Notes: generated from the sequence alone by a model not told the origin. DNA of 54,255 nt from Peptococcaceae bacterium SCADC1_2_3 (GCA_000681355.2 JJNX02000007.1:1-54255), one strand, 5' to 3'. Counted from the stretch's first letter, positions 24,695 to 33,354 are shown. Translations and numbers: made by a program.

Positions 24695-25813
24695 TTGAAA
24701 GTTTTGCCCAAAGGCGCCCCACAGTTGAAAAAAGATGTTTTTGAGCCAGGTTTATGTACGGCTTGTGGAGGGTGTGTAGGTTACTGTCCGTACATTAAGG
24801 CAGTTGCCGACCGGGTAGCCATGATTTACCCCTGTAATTGCGAGGAAGGACAATGCTATCAAGTATGCCCGCGTACTTTAACCGACCTTCCTTTTTTCCG
24901 CGCCCAGGTTTTTGGGGAAAGAGCTTTAGAATTTAATAAACTCAACCAGGATAATTTAGAGGCTGTGCTTGGCGTTTGCCGCGCGCTTTATTTTGCCCGG
25001 GCCGGAGCAGCCGCCGGAAGTTTTAAAGGACAGTACGGCGGGGTAACTACTTCTTTAATGCGTTATGCTTTAGCTACCGGTAAAATTGACGGCACCTTGC
25101 TTGTAGGGGGCAAGCCGTCGCAACCCCGGCCGGTTTTGGCTACCTCCTTACAGCAGGTGGAAGCCTGCGCCGGCTCTAAATATGCTGCCTTTCCTACTTT
25201 AAGTATGCTTTACCAGCCAACTCAAAACATATCCTTTTTAGGTTTAGTGGGGAGACCCTGCCAGGTAACTGCCTTGCGCAAGATGCAGCAAGTTGAAGCG
25301 GGCGCTGCAGGACAGGTTAAACTGGCTATTGGTTTATTTTGTTTTTGGTCTTTAGGACCTGAATTTATCCCCTGGCTAATCGAGACGGGTTTAGGGTTAA
25401 TTGATAAAATGGATGTTACGGTGAACGAAGTTTTGTTTCAAAAAGGAGAAGAGGTTATCCGTCAAAATCCAGCGGAAATCCAGTCTTTTATAAAACCTTC
25501 CTGCCAGTTATGCTATGATCCGGTGGCGGAACTGGCCGACCTTGCCGTTGGTTCAACAGAGTACGAGGCAGACTGGAATACTTTGATTGTCCGCTCTCAA
25601 GCCGGCGAAGACCTGGTAAAAGAAGCCCTGCAGCAGGGTATTTTGGAGGTTAAGCCTTATCCAAAAGAACGTTTGCCCTTATTAAAACAAGCTGTTTTTG
25701 CAAAAAAACAAAGGGTGCTCCAGGCGTTAAAAGCAGAAAAAGAAAACAGCCGGGTTGGTTATTTGAATTTAAGTCCGGCGGAGATAAATTTTTACCTTAA
25801 ACTATTCAGATAG
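24695..25813 (+). CDS. FrhB-like iron-sulfur flavoprotein (coenzyme F420 hydrogenase/dehydrogenase beta-subunit family)
   Basis: N-terminal ferredoxin-like region with Cys21/24/27/31 (CTACGGCVGYCP) and a second Cys group (Cys47, 49, 54, 58). The FrhB/FdhB domain has FKGQYGGVTTSLMRYAL, a TGK segment and VGRPCQVTALRKMQ (the nucleotide/flavin-binding hallmark), with IGLFCFWSLGPEF and the PSCQLCYD cluster ligands. In relatives these proteins pass electrons between flavin and ferredoxin. The location upstream of iorAB suggests it serves that oxidoreductase; this is inference. The start is TTG 24695, 10 bases after GGAGG. The last codons and the stop lie inside a MITE end. Confidence 0.82.
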   Translation: MKVLPKGAPQLKKDVFEPGLCTACGGCVGYCPYIKAVADRVAMIYPCNCEEGQCYQVCPRTLTDLPFFRAQVFGERALEFNKLNQDNLEAVLGVCRALYFARAGAAAGSFKGQYGGVTTSLMRYALATGKIDGTLLVGGKPSQPRPVLATSLQQVEACAGSKYAAFPTLSMLYQPTQNISFLGLVGRPCQVTALRKMQQVEAGAAGQVKLAIGLFCFWSLGPEFIPWLIETGLGLIDKMDVTVNEVLFQKGEEVIRQNPAEIQSFIKPSCQLCYDPVAELADLAVGSTEYEADWNTLIVRSQAGEDLVKEALQQGILEVKPYPKERLPLLKQAVFAKKQRVLQALKAEKENSRVGYLNLSPAEINFYLKLFR

Positions 25814-26009
25814 GCACAGAGGAGCAAAGGCACAAAGGGAAATGAAAACATATAGAGATCTGCCCGCCTGTCTGTCGGGCTGCAGGTCGTTTACCATATT
25901 GCCACTATCATCACCTGACAGCCTGATGGGCAGACCTGACGGGCTGGCCAGTTTGGCAAAAAACTTTGTCCCTTTGCCCCTCTGCCCCTTTGAACCTGAG
26001 TAGTTACAA
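25800..26009. mobile_element. MITE-like element, copy 2
   Basis: About 210 bp. The left end AACTATTCAGATAGGCACAG matches the 16425 end of copy 1. The right end CCTGAGTAGTTACAA is its inverted partner. The left terminal repeat overlaps the last codons and the TAG stop (25811-25813) of the FrhB-like gene. The interior has several short hairpins (GCCCG…CGGGC) and no coding capacity. Confidence 0.7.
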
Positions 26010-26147
26010 ACTATATGAAATAAGCCGAGAGATAGAACGAATGCTTAGCAGTTTAATCGGAAAGTTAAGTAGCAAATAGGTAAAAAACTTTGTGCCTTTG
26101 CCCCTATGAACCTGAGTAGTTACAAATTATAACTATATATAGAAAGA
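26010..26147. other. Intergenic region between MITE copy 2 and iorA
   Basis: No gene and no clear promoter are visible. Together with MITE copy 2 it makes a 334-base gap between the FrhB-like gene and iorA. The partial MITE end at 26080-26125 lies inside it. Confidence 0.6.
26080..26125. repeat. Solo MITE right end, copy 3
   Basis: AAAAACTTTGTGCCTTTGCC followed by CCTATGAACCTGAGTAGTTACAA repeats, with few changes, the right end of copy 2 (about 25965-26009). No matching left end was seen. Confidence 0.7.
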
Positions 26148-28079
26148 GTGGGAGATTTAGTGGGTTGGCAGGACATTGTCCGGAAAGAACCGGGAAAACA
26201 GGTTCTCTTAAATGGTAATGAAGCCATGGCCCGGGGAGCTTTAGAGTCAGGAGTGCATTTTGTCTCCGCTTATCCTGGTTCCCCTTCTTCTGAAGTAACC
26301 GATGTTTTAGCGCAGGTAAGTAAAAATTTTAACTTTTATGTAGAATGGTCCGTAAATGAAATTGTTGCGCTGGAAGGGGCGGCCGGGGCCTCTTTTACTG
26401 GTTTAAGAGCCCTTTGCAGCATGAAAGCTGATGGTTTAAACGTTGCCTATGATTTTTTAACCAGTATGAATCTGGGCGGCTGCCGGGGTGGACTGGTATT
26501 AATGGTGGCGGATGACCCTTTTGGCCACTCAAGTCTAAAAGAGTATGATTCACGTTTTTTAGCCGCCGCAGCTTGGGTGCCGGTATTGGAGCCCTCTACT
26601 GTTCAGGAAGCCAGGGATATGGTAAAATGGGCCTTTACTTTGAGTGAACAAATAAAAGGTCCGGTAATAGTCCGTTCGGTTACGCGGGTATCCCATTCGC
26701 GGGGTATAGTTATGTTAGGAGACATAGAACAAACGGTTCAGGAAGCTGATTTTAAGCCTACCCAGCAGTTTCATACTTTTGCCCGTTTTCACCAAGAGGC
26801 TAGAGAAAGGCTTAAACGGGCAGAAGAATTATTTGCGGTCAGCCCCTTTAATTTTTCTTTTGGCGCAGAAAAAGCAGACCTTACAATATTTACTTGCGGC
26901 ACCGGATGGTTGTACGCTAAAGAGGCGGTGGCCACGCTCCAGCTTGAAGATCAAGTAAAAATTGTGCGTTTAGGCACCCCTTTTCCGCTTCCCAAACAAT
27001 TTATTTTAAATCATCTGGCTGGGGCAAGGCAGGTGGTTTTCGTTGAAGAAACAAGACCTTTTTTAGAAGAAAAAGTTCTGGCCCTTTACGCCTTGCATAA
27101 TGAGAATCTGAGCCAAATAAAATTTTACGGCAAAGCTACCGGCCATGTTGCCGGATTGCGTGGTCCTGAGTGTGGAGAGATGAATACTGATATTGTAAGG
27201 GAAATTATGGTTGAGCTAACCGGCCGGCCGTACCACGCCCCCGCTGTACCGTTGGCCAAAGAAGAAAAAAAATCTTTACAGGCGTTGCTGCCCCCGCGTG
27301 ACTACGTGTTATGCCCTGGTTGCCCTCACCGGGCTTCCTTTTGGGTGGTAAAAAGCGCCCTAGCCTTAGAAGGAAATAACGGTATTGTAACCGGGGATAT
27401 TGGCTGTTACAGTATGGGAGCCATGGAAACTGGCTTTAATTTATTTAATACGCTGCATTGTATGGGGGCCGGGGCTGGTATTGCCGGTGGTTTGAGTAAA
27501 CTTGGGCCTTATGGTTTTAAACAACCAGTAGTAACCCTGGTCGGAGATTCCACTTTTTACCATTCCGTTATCCCGGCTTTAATTAACGGCCGCTGGAACA
27601 AGGCTAATTTTCTTTGTATTGTTTTGGATAACGGGGTTACGGCTATGACCGGCCACCAACCCCACCCTGGTTCGGGTAAAAATGCGGTGGGGGAAGAAGC
27701 GGAAGTTATTTCTATCGAAGAAGTAGCCAAAAGCTTAGGTTTTATGGTTAAAGTTAGCGACCCCTTTTGCTATACAGAAGCAATTCAGGACGTTCTAGAG
27801 CTTATCCGTTTGCCGGGCCTTAAAATTTTAATTTTACGTCAACCCTGTGCTCTGGTGGTGGGCCGGGAGCAAAAACGGCGTAAAGTTATCGTCCGCCAGG
27901 AACTTTGCCGCGGGGACGCCTGCGGCTGTATGCGTTTTTGTACCACGGTATGGGGCTGTCCGGCCAACGTGTGGGATAAAAAGCGTGAGGCAGCCGCGAT
28001 TGACCCGGCTATTTGTGTTGGCTGTGGGGTTTGTATTGACTTGTGTCCGTCCGGGGCCATTGTTTGGGAAGGAGAATAA
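26148..28079 (+). CDS. iorA: Indolepyruvate:ferredoxin oxidoreductase, alpha subunit
   Basis: Oxidises aryl-pyruvates from aromatic amino-acid transamination to aryl-acyl-CoA with reduction of ferredoxin. The pyrimidine-binding domain starts NGNEAMARGALESGVHFVSA with YPGSPSSEVTD. The C-terminal half carries CPGCPHRASFW, GDIGCYSMGA and VGDSTFYHS for ThDP. Two ferredoxin motifs close the protein: a variant group (Cys587, 592, 594, 598 and CP at 604) and the canonical Cys623/626/629/633 (CVGCGVCIDLCP). At 643 aa it is of normal length. GTG starts at 26148 or 26160 are both possible; GAAAGAGTGGGAG favours neither strongly. It is followed 8 bases later by iorB. Confidence 0.93.
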   Translation: MGDLVGWQDIVRKEPGKQVLLNGNEAMARGALESGVHFVSAYPGSPSSEVTDVLAQVSKNFNFYVEWSVNEIVALEGAAGASFTGLRALCSMKADGLNVAYDFLTSMNLGGCRGGLVLMVADDPFGHSSLKEYDSRFLAAAAWVPVLEPSTVQEARDMVKWAFTLSEQIKGPVIVRSVTRVSHSRGIVMLGDIEQTVQEADFKPTQQFHTFARFHQEARERLKRAEELFAVSPFNFSFGAEKADLTIFTCGTGWLYAKEAVATLQLEDQVKIVRLGTPFPLPKQFILNHLAGARQVVFVEETRPFLEEKVLALYALHNENLSQIKFYGKATGHVAGLRGPECGEMNTDIVREIMVELTGRPYHAPAVPLAKEEKKSLQALLPPRDYVLCPGCPHRASFWVVKSALALEGNNGIVTGDIGCYSMGAMETGFNLFNTLHCMGAGAGIAGGLSKLGPYGFKQPVVTLVGDSTFYHSVIPALINGRWNKANFLCIVLDNGVTAMTGHQPHPGSGKNAVGEEAEVISIEEVAKSLGFMVKVSDPFCYTEAIQDVLELIRLPGLKILILRQPCALVVGREQKRRKVIVRQELCRGDACGCMRFCTTVWGCPANVWDKKREAAAIDPAICVGCGVCIDLCPSGAIVWEGE

Positions 28080-28087
28080 TAAAGTAA

Positions 28088-28729
28088 ATGCAAGGAGAAA
28101 CCTTACTAAAAGAACCAGTTAACCTTATTATCACGGGCGTAGGCGGTCAGGGTAACATACTGGTCTCTGAAATTGTGGCTCAAACTGGCTGTAGTCAAGA
28201 ATGGAAAGTGGCGGTAGGAGAGTCTTACGGCCTTTCTCAACGCGGCGGGGCGGTTTCCAGCCACGTACGCCTGTTCCAACACCAGGAATATGGTCCCATT
28301 ATCCCTGAGGCAGAGGCTGATGTAATTCTTGGTTTTGAGCCGCTAGAAGCAGCCCGTCAGGTGGTAGATTACGGACATAAAAACACCTGCCTTATTATAA
28401 ATTCCCACCCGATATACCCTATTGGGGTGCTGCGGGGTAAAAATAAATACCCGTCATTAGAATTATTATTTAAAAGGCTGCGGGAAATGGTGGCGGAAGT
28501 ATTAATTATACCGGCCACCAAGCTAGCTAGCCAATTAGGGGAACCGGTGGTTCAAAACGTGGTTATGGTAGGGGCACTAGCCGGCTCAGGCTGTCTGCCC
28601 TTTCGAGCGGATAACTTTATTGAAGTAATAAAAAAAGTAGTTCCGTCTAAAGTTAGAGCCCTTAACGAAAAAGCTTTTTATTTAGGGCTGGAAGAGGCCC
28701 AAAAAATTAAATCCCTTAAAAGTTTTTAA
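28088..28729 (+). CDS. iorB: Indolepyruvate:ferredoxin oxidoreductase, beta subunit
   Basis: The gamma-type domain partner of IorA. NLIITGVGGQGNILVSEIVA at the N-terminus and VGESYGLSQRGGAVSSHVRL are characteristic of IorB. At 213 aa it is full length. ATG 28088 has GGAGAA upstream, overlapping the iorA stop. It ends head-on with the minus-strand pha cluster; the hairpin just after its stop has its T-run on the other strand. Confidence 0.93.
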   Translation: MQGETLLKEPVNLIITGVGGQGNILVSEIVAQTGCSQEWKVAVGESYGLSQRGGAVSSHVRLFQHQEYGPIIPEAEADVILGFEPLEAARQVVDYGHKNTCLIINSHPIYPIGVLRGKNKYPSLELLFKRLREMVAEVLIIPATKLASQLGEPVVQNVVMVGALAGSGCLPFRADNFIEVIKKVVPSKVRALNEKAFYLGLEEAQKIKSLKSF

Positions 28730-28759
28730 AAAAAGAGCCAGTTAAAAATAAACCGGCTC
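28728..28759 (-). terminator. Terminator of the pha cluster
   Basis: On the minus strand, GAGCCGGTT (28759-28751) pairs with AACTGGCTC (28743-28735), with one mismatch, and a run of seven T follows (28734-28728). It lies 53 bases beyond the phaC stop. Confidence 0.75.
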
Positions 28760-28811
28760 CCCATCCTTGAGAAATCTTTATAATTTTTATTTCATAAACT
28801 ATTTAAATTGC

Positions 28812-29846
28812 TTAAAGGTTACTTCTTTCTACTATCCAGGCGCAAGCCTTAGGCCACATTTCTTTATGGGCCTTTTTACTGGTGGATAAACCAATATGAC
28901 CCCGGTCTATGGTCATTAAATCTTTATCGTTGCTGGAAATAAGCTCCAAAAGTACGGCGTTTGACTCTGGCGGAGCAATATGGTCTTTTTCCGCGCTTAA
29001 AACTAAAGTAGGTATGTTTATCTTTTTTAAATCAACTTCTTTTCCCTCAATGGTATATTCTCCTTTAACAATCTTATTTTCATGGTACCATTCCCTAATA
29101 TACTCCTTATATACTTCTCCGGGGATGGGTGGTGAATCGTAAATCCAGCGTTCCATCCTTAAAAAATTGGTTACAAAGTCTTCTTCTTCAATATGGGTAA
29201 ACAAACCCTCGTATTTACCGCAAATTAACATTACCGGGTCTACCCCTAAAAACCCTGTATTCATAAATTCTCCCGGTACGCAACCATAAGCCTCTACAAC
29301 CTTTCCGGGGTCAATACTTCTGGCCCACTTGGCCAACGTATTTGGGGTATCAAAATTTATGGGGGTTGCTTGCAGGACTAGATTTTTAACTTTTTCCGGA
29401 TATAAGGTGCTGTAAATAGTGGAAAGAGTACCTCCTAGACAGTAACCATGTAAGGTTAATTGGGGTACATTTTCGTCTGCTCTTAATTTATCCACGCAAT
29501 AGTCAATAAAATCAATGTAGTCGGCAATGGTTAAATATTTATCTGTTCGGGAAGGATAGCCCCAATCAATCATATAAACGTTAAGACCCGCTTCTAGTAA
29601 CCTTCTGATAACACTAACCTCCGGAGTAAGGTCCATTACTGATGGCCGGTTAATATAAGCGTATATAATCAGCACGGGTACCGGGTGGGTATTTTCCACC
29701 AGCGGGTGGTAGTGCAAAAGCTTAAATACCCCTTCATTTACGACTTCATCACGTGGCGTAGTCCAGATATCAATTCCTTCTTTAAGCGTTTCTTCCAGGA
29801 CATTAAATAACTTTGCCCTCAGTTTGGCCACATCTTCCATCTTCAT
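28812..29846 (-). CDS. phaC: Class III polyhydroxyalkanoate synthase, catalytic subunit PhaC
   Basis: Polymerises (R)-3-hydroxyacyl-CoA into polyester granules. Alpha/beta-hydrolase fold. The lipase-like box GYCLGG (134-139) has Cys136 as nucleophile, Asp288 is in SAEKDHIAPP and His317 is in DRGHIGL. YAYINRPSVMDL and YMIDWGYPSRTDKYLTIADY are class III hallmarks. At 344 aa it matches class III, which needs PhaE, rather than class I or IV. The ATG follows AAGGAGG. It is the last gene of the minus-strand run activase - short phaE - phaE - phaC. Confidence 0.94.
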   Translation of the reverse strand: MKMEDVAKLRAKLFNVLEETLKEGIDIWTTPRDEVVNEGVFKLLHYHPLVENTHPVPVLIIYAYINRPSVMDLTPEVSVIRRLLEAGLNVYMIDWGYPSRTDKYLTIADYIDFIDYCVDKLRADENVPQLTLHGYCLGGTLSTIYSTLYPEKVKNLVLQATPINFDTPNTLAKWARSIDPGKVVEAYGCVPGEFMNTGFLGVDPVMLICGKYEGLFTHIEEEDFVTNFLRMERWIYDSPPIPGEVYKEYIREWYHENKIVKGEYTIEGKEVDLKKINIPTLVLSAEKDHIAPPESNAVLLELISSNDKDLMTIDRGHIGLSTSKKAHKEMWPKACAWIVERSNL

Positions 29847-29922
29847 AACCCTCCTTATTTTTGGTGGTTAAACTTACTTCTCAGCTTGTTTTTTCTTCCG
29901 CGCCGTTTTCTTTTTAGGTTTT

Positions 29923-31530
29923 TCAGGCGGAGTAAGTTTCTTCTGGTTGGGGAGAGGCGCTTTGAAGAAACTCCTTTCTTTGTTGCAAATCTTTTATTTC
30001 CCGGCTTAATTCAAACTCCCGTTTTTCTACATCTCTAACCTTTCTTCTTAAGGTGTGCAATCTTTGGTATGCATCATCTATTTCCGAACGATAGACAAAA
30101 GGCAAAAACGGGTAAGCGCCCAAAAGGGCTTCCCAAAACTTTCTTTGATTAACAATTGTATCCATAAGTTCGTGAATCATTTTGGACTGGGCCTCAACAA
30201 AACTATCCTCTCCTAATAGGCGCTCATAAAGATTTGCGGCTGTGCCTATTGACAGTTCAACAAACTTATGGTAGGGGATAGCTTCCGGTGAATTACCAGG
30301 ATTGTTTCCAGGGTTATTATGGCCCGGATTATTCCCAGGGTTATGGCCGCTTCTGGCTTCGGTCATTATTTTGGTAAACTCTTCTTGTACGTTTTCCCAG
30401 GTTTCGTATAGTTTAGTATAATAATCAAACCAGGCTTTTTGCAGTTCAACTTGACTGTTTAGTCCTTTAAAGAAAGCGTCCAGGGCTTCTTTGGGCATCA
30501 TAAAGGGAATATTTTCCCACCCCTCCTGAAGCTTGGTTAAAGGCTCAGTATAAATGGTCTGTCCTGTTTTTAGCAGATTTAACCAGTAATTATTCATCGT
30601 ATTTACCATATCATGATAACTCTTGAGCCAGACCTCATAAAAATTTTTATAATATGGCGCAAGGAATAATATGTCAAAAGGACCCTGTCCTGGACCAGGG
30701 TTATGTCCCGGATTAGAACTTCCTTTAACCGGGAGAATTTTTTGGGTTAATTCACCCAAAGCTTTTTCGACTCCTTCGTATAACTTGATATAAGAGTCAA
30801 AAAACCCTTTTTGAAGTTTAAAGTAATTATTTATGCCCTCCGAAAAAGTTTCCAAAATTTCTGGGGGCATAAGAGACGGAACTTCTTTCCATCCCTCGCG
30901 TGCCTGAGTAAAAGGCGTCGTGTAAAAAGTCTGCCCTGCTTTAAGCATGTTTAACCAGGTATCGTTAAATGTTTGCAGCATTTCCTGGTAGTTTTTGACC
31001 CAGGTTTCTAACATTTCTTTAGCTCCTTCCGCAAGTGCTTGGGGAGTTTCTTTTTCTCCTTCCTTTTCCTTTTCTTTAGCCATTTCCCCGAACTTTCCTA
31101 ACGTGGAAAACAGGCTTTGATAAAGTTTTTGGTATGATTCACTCCACAATTTAAAAAGGTCAAGATAACTTTCCATAATTTTGGTATAGAAAGAGGGTTC
31201 CTGAGTCAAAGGAGTTACGGGCATCGGCAAAAACTTAAAAAAAGTTTCCCACGGACTACCCAGTAGAGGATTACTCATTACTGGAAACATAAAAGGACTT
31301 CCTCCGCTCAGCTTTAAACCGGTCATACTTTCCAGGGGGCGAAAGAACATTTTAAACATTTCCTGGTAAATAGGACTTAAATGCTCGGCCCATTTTATTG
31401 ACCCCGGGTCGCGACCGGAAACATACTCTTGCCAGCTTTTACTTTCGTGCTCAAACATTTTTAATTGGGTTAACATTAACTCAAAACTTTCCCGTGGTAA
31501 ATCCAAATATAACTTTAAAAACTTATCCAT
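29923..31530 (-). CDS. phaE: Class III PHA synthase subunit PhaE, enlarged by an internal duplication
   Basis: Partner of PhaC. The N-terminal third resembles PhaE (…YQEMFKMFFRPLESMTGLK…). Residues about 171-266 and 293-388 are two copies of one about 95-residue helical module, shown by TWLNMLKAGQTFYTTPFTQA against YWLNLLKTGQTIYTEPLTKL. They are joined by Asn-Pro-Gly-rich linkers (about 270-284 and 394-415). The C-terminal domain (MDTIVNQRKFWEALL, FLPFVYRSEIDDAYQRL) ends in a coiled coil. At 535 aa it is much longer than the usual about 320-390 aa. A Lys-rich stretch is encoded in the +1 frame right across its stop codon, out to 29874. GGAGGCACGGCA precedes the ATG. Confidence 0.88.
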   Translation of the reverse strand: MDKFLKLYLDLPRESFELMLTQLKMFEHESKSWQEYVSGRDPGSIKWAEHLSPIYQEMFKMFFRPLESMTGLKLSGGSPFMFPVMSNPLLGSPWETFFKFLPMPVTPLTQEPSFYTKIMESYLDLFKLWSESYQKLYQSLFSTLGKFGEMAKEKEKEGEKETPQALAEGAKEMLETWVKNYQEMLQTFNDTWLNMLKAGQTFYTTPFTQAREGWKEVPSLMPPEILETFSEGINNYFKLQKGFFDSYIKLYEGVEKALGELTQKILPVKGSSNPGHNPGPGQGPFDILFLAPYYKNFYEVWLKSYHDMVNTMNNYWLNLLKTGQTIYTEPLTKLQEGWENIPFMMPKEALDAFFKGLNSQVELQKAWFDYYTKLYETWENVQEEFTKIMTEARSGHNPGNNPGHNNPGNNPGNSPEAIPYHKFVELSIGTAANLYERLLGEDSFVEAQSKMIHELMDTIVNQRKFWEALLGAYPFLPFVYRSEIDDAYQRLHTLRRKVRDVEKREFELSREIKDLQQRKEFLQSASPQPEETYSA

Positions 31531-31865
31531 TGCCGTGCCTCCTTAAAAATTTTATTAATCAACTTTTAATTTTATTAGTTAGCTAATTAAATAATACTTT
31601 TAATTTATTACCTTTCCCGTCTTTATATTTTTACTGCTTGTCCCCCAACTTTACCCTTTAAATCTTTTAAACCTCCTTTCTTTATAAAGAAAAATTTAAA
31701 TTTTATAAAATTGCTGCTATTTAGAATATACTATAATAATAATTAAATTTCAATACAAAAAACAATATTTTAATTTAACTTTTACCATTTTAGTTGTATT
31801 ATACTAAGAATGATATTTTATTTTATAATGTTTTTTTTGTCAACCATATTTTTTCATAAATAAAT
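31531..31865. other. 335-base AT-rich intergenic region upstream of phaE
   Basis: No gene is visible. It has a perfect 16-base palindrome TTTCTTTATAAAGAAA (31677-31692). An AAAGGAGG-like site on the minus strand beside it has no reading frame behind it. It probably carries the phaE promoter, but no confident boxes could be chosen in such AT-rich DNA. Confidence 0.5.
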
Positions 31866-32336
31866 TTATATGACATTTAGGGACATATTTCGCGTCCTTT
31901 TTTCTAAAACGTTAATTTTTCTTCTTAGCTCGTGCACTCTTTGGTAAAAAGTATCAATTTCAGTGCGGTAAACAAAAGGTAAAGCCGGGTTAGCCGTTAG
32001 TAAGGCTTCCCAAAAATCTCTTTGGTATTTTAGTGTATCCATAAAGCTATGGAGCATTTTGGCTTGGGTTTCAACGTAAAGATCCGATTTTAAGAGTAAA
32101 TCAAAATTTTCTTTAAGTGTAGTCAGGCAAATAGATGAAAATTTTTCAAAGGTAAGGCTTCCTGTTTCCGGATTGGTTCCTTTTAGCTCTGTCATCTTAG
32201 AGCTAAATTTACTTAATGCTTCTTCCCATCCCCGGTAAAGAAGACTATAATAATTAATCCACGAGCGCTGTAAATCAAAGTAACTATCTAATCCTTTTAA
32301 ATATAAAGCCGTTGTTTTTTGTGGTTCCCAGTACAT
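31866..32336 (-). CDS. Short PhaE-like paralogue
   Basis: A 156-aa protein matching only the C-terminal half of the neighbouring PhaE. The first about 45 residues (LYLKGLDSYFDLQRSWINYY) correspond to the end of the duplicated module. The rest (MDTLKYQRDFWEALL, PALPFVYRTEIDTFYQRVHE) corresponds to the PhaE C-terminal domain and coiled coil. It lacks the N-terminal third. It could be a phasin-like or regulatory subunit, or a duplicate being lost. ATG has GGAGG upstream (minus strand), so translation looks intact. Confidence 0.75.
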   Translation of the reverse strand: MYWEPQKTTALYLKGLDSYFDLQRSWINYYSLLYRGWEEALSKFSSKMTELKGTNPETGSLTFEKFSSICLTTLKENFDLLLKSDLYVETQAKMLHSFMDTLKYQRDFWEALLTANPALPFVYRTEIDTFYQRVHELRRKINVLEKRTRNMSLNVI

Positions 32337-32522
32337 TTTTCTTTCCTCCCGGGCGTAAAAATTTTTTATATTTTATTATATTAACTAGCCACTCAAAAAG
32401 TACCGGAACAATTTTTACGGTTGTTCAGCGCTCTACTATAATTAAAAATTTTTTATATAAATTTTAGCATGTCTTTTAGCCTAAATCAGTTAAGTTTTGG
32501 TTAAGTTTTTGTTAAGAAATTG

Positions 32523-33293
32523 TTAAGCTTGATGGGCGGCAGTTAAAGCGGCTCCGTAGGCCCCAATTAATTGAGGCTGGGAGGGCAAGAGGAGGGTTTG
32601 TTTTAGCCGTTTGCGCAGACTGTCCACAATGGCCGCGTTTAAGGCTACCCCGCCGGTCATAGTTACTTCCGGCTCCACCCCTAAGCGTAAAGCCATACTT
32701 TCAATCCGGTCAACAATGGCTTCGTGTAAACCCCGGATAATATCTTCTTTGGGTAAACCTTGCGCCAGGTAAGAAATAACCTCGGATTCGGCAAAGACCG
32801 TGCAGGTGTTGCTGATGGTCACCGGATTTTTGCTCTTGTTTGCTATGGCCGCCATTTCTGGCAGGGTAATTTCTAGGGCCCGGGCCATAACTTCTAAAAA
32901 ACGCCCGGTGCCGGCGGCACACTTATCGTTCATTATGAAGTCCACTACCCGCCCAGACGCGTCTACCCGAATAACCTTACTGTCTTGTCCGCCAATGTCA
33001 ATCACCGTGCGGGTACCGGGAAAAACAGCGTAGGCGCCCCGCCCGTGGCAACTGATTTCCGTTATTTTACGGCCGGCAAAAGGAATGTTAATCCGCCCGT
33101 AACCGGTAGCCACACAATGGGCAATCTCAGTTCGCTTTATTCCGGCGGCTTTAATAGCTTGCGCCAGGGCTTTTTCCGCGCTGCCGCGGTTATCTGCTCC
33201 GGTGGGAACAAGAGCGTCGCCCAGCCATTCTCCGTTTTTTAAAATAACTACTTTTGTTGTATTTGAACCAACGTCAATTCCCGCGGTAATCAA
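32523..33293 (-). CDS. 2-hydroxyacyl-CoA dehydratase activase / BcrA-BadF family ATPase
   Basis: ASKHA-fold ATPase whose homodimer bridges one [4Fe-4S] cluster and pumps a low-potential electron to dehydratase or benzoyl-CoA reductase-type partners. TAGIDVGSNTTKVVI (3-17) and IDIGGQDSKVIRVD (98-111) are the ATP motifs. The cluster Cys are Cys125 (NDKCAAGTGRFLEVM) and Cys164 (SNTCTVFAESEV). TGGVALNAAI is the adenosine motif. The frame is open upstream to 33395, but TTG 33293 behind CGGAGGG gives the normal 256 aa. No dehydratase subunits are adjacent; a dehydratase-like gene lies at 50.4 kb. Confidence 0.9.
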   Translation of the reverse strand: MITAGIDVGSNTTKVVILKNGEWLGDALVPTGADNRGSAEKALAQAIKAAGIKRTEIAHCVATGYGRINIPFAGRKITEISCHGRGAYAVFPGTRTVIDIGGQDSKVIRVDASGRVVDFIMNDKCAAGTGRFLEVMARALEITLPEMAAIANKSKNPVTISNTCTVFAESEVISYLAQGLPKEDIIRGLHEAIVDRIESMALRLGVEPEVTMTGGVALNAAIVDSLRKRLKQTLLLPSQPQLIGAYGAALTAAHQA

Positions 33294-33354
33294 TTTTATC
33301 CCTCCGGCAATTCTAAAAAACTTTCCAGGCGGGTCATGGTTTGACGTCTTTTCT

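Noticed and set aside
27847-28122. Overlapping frames on both strands at the end of iorA
   Set aside because: Shadows of the Cys-rich ferredoxin domain; no family features.
31660-31700. Strong AAAGGAGG-like site on the minus strand as start of a small gene
   Set aside because: The following frames close within a few codons; no credible peptide.
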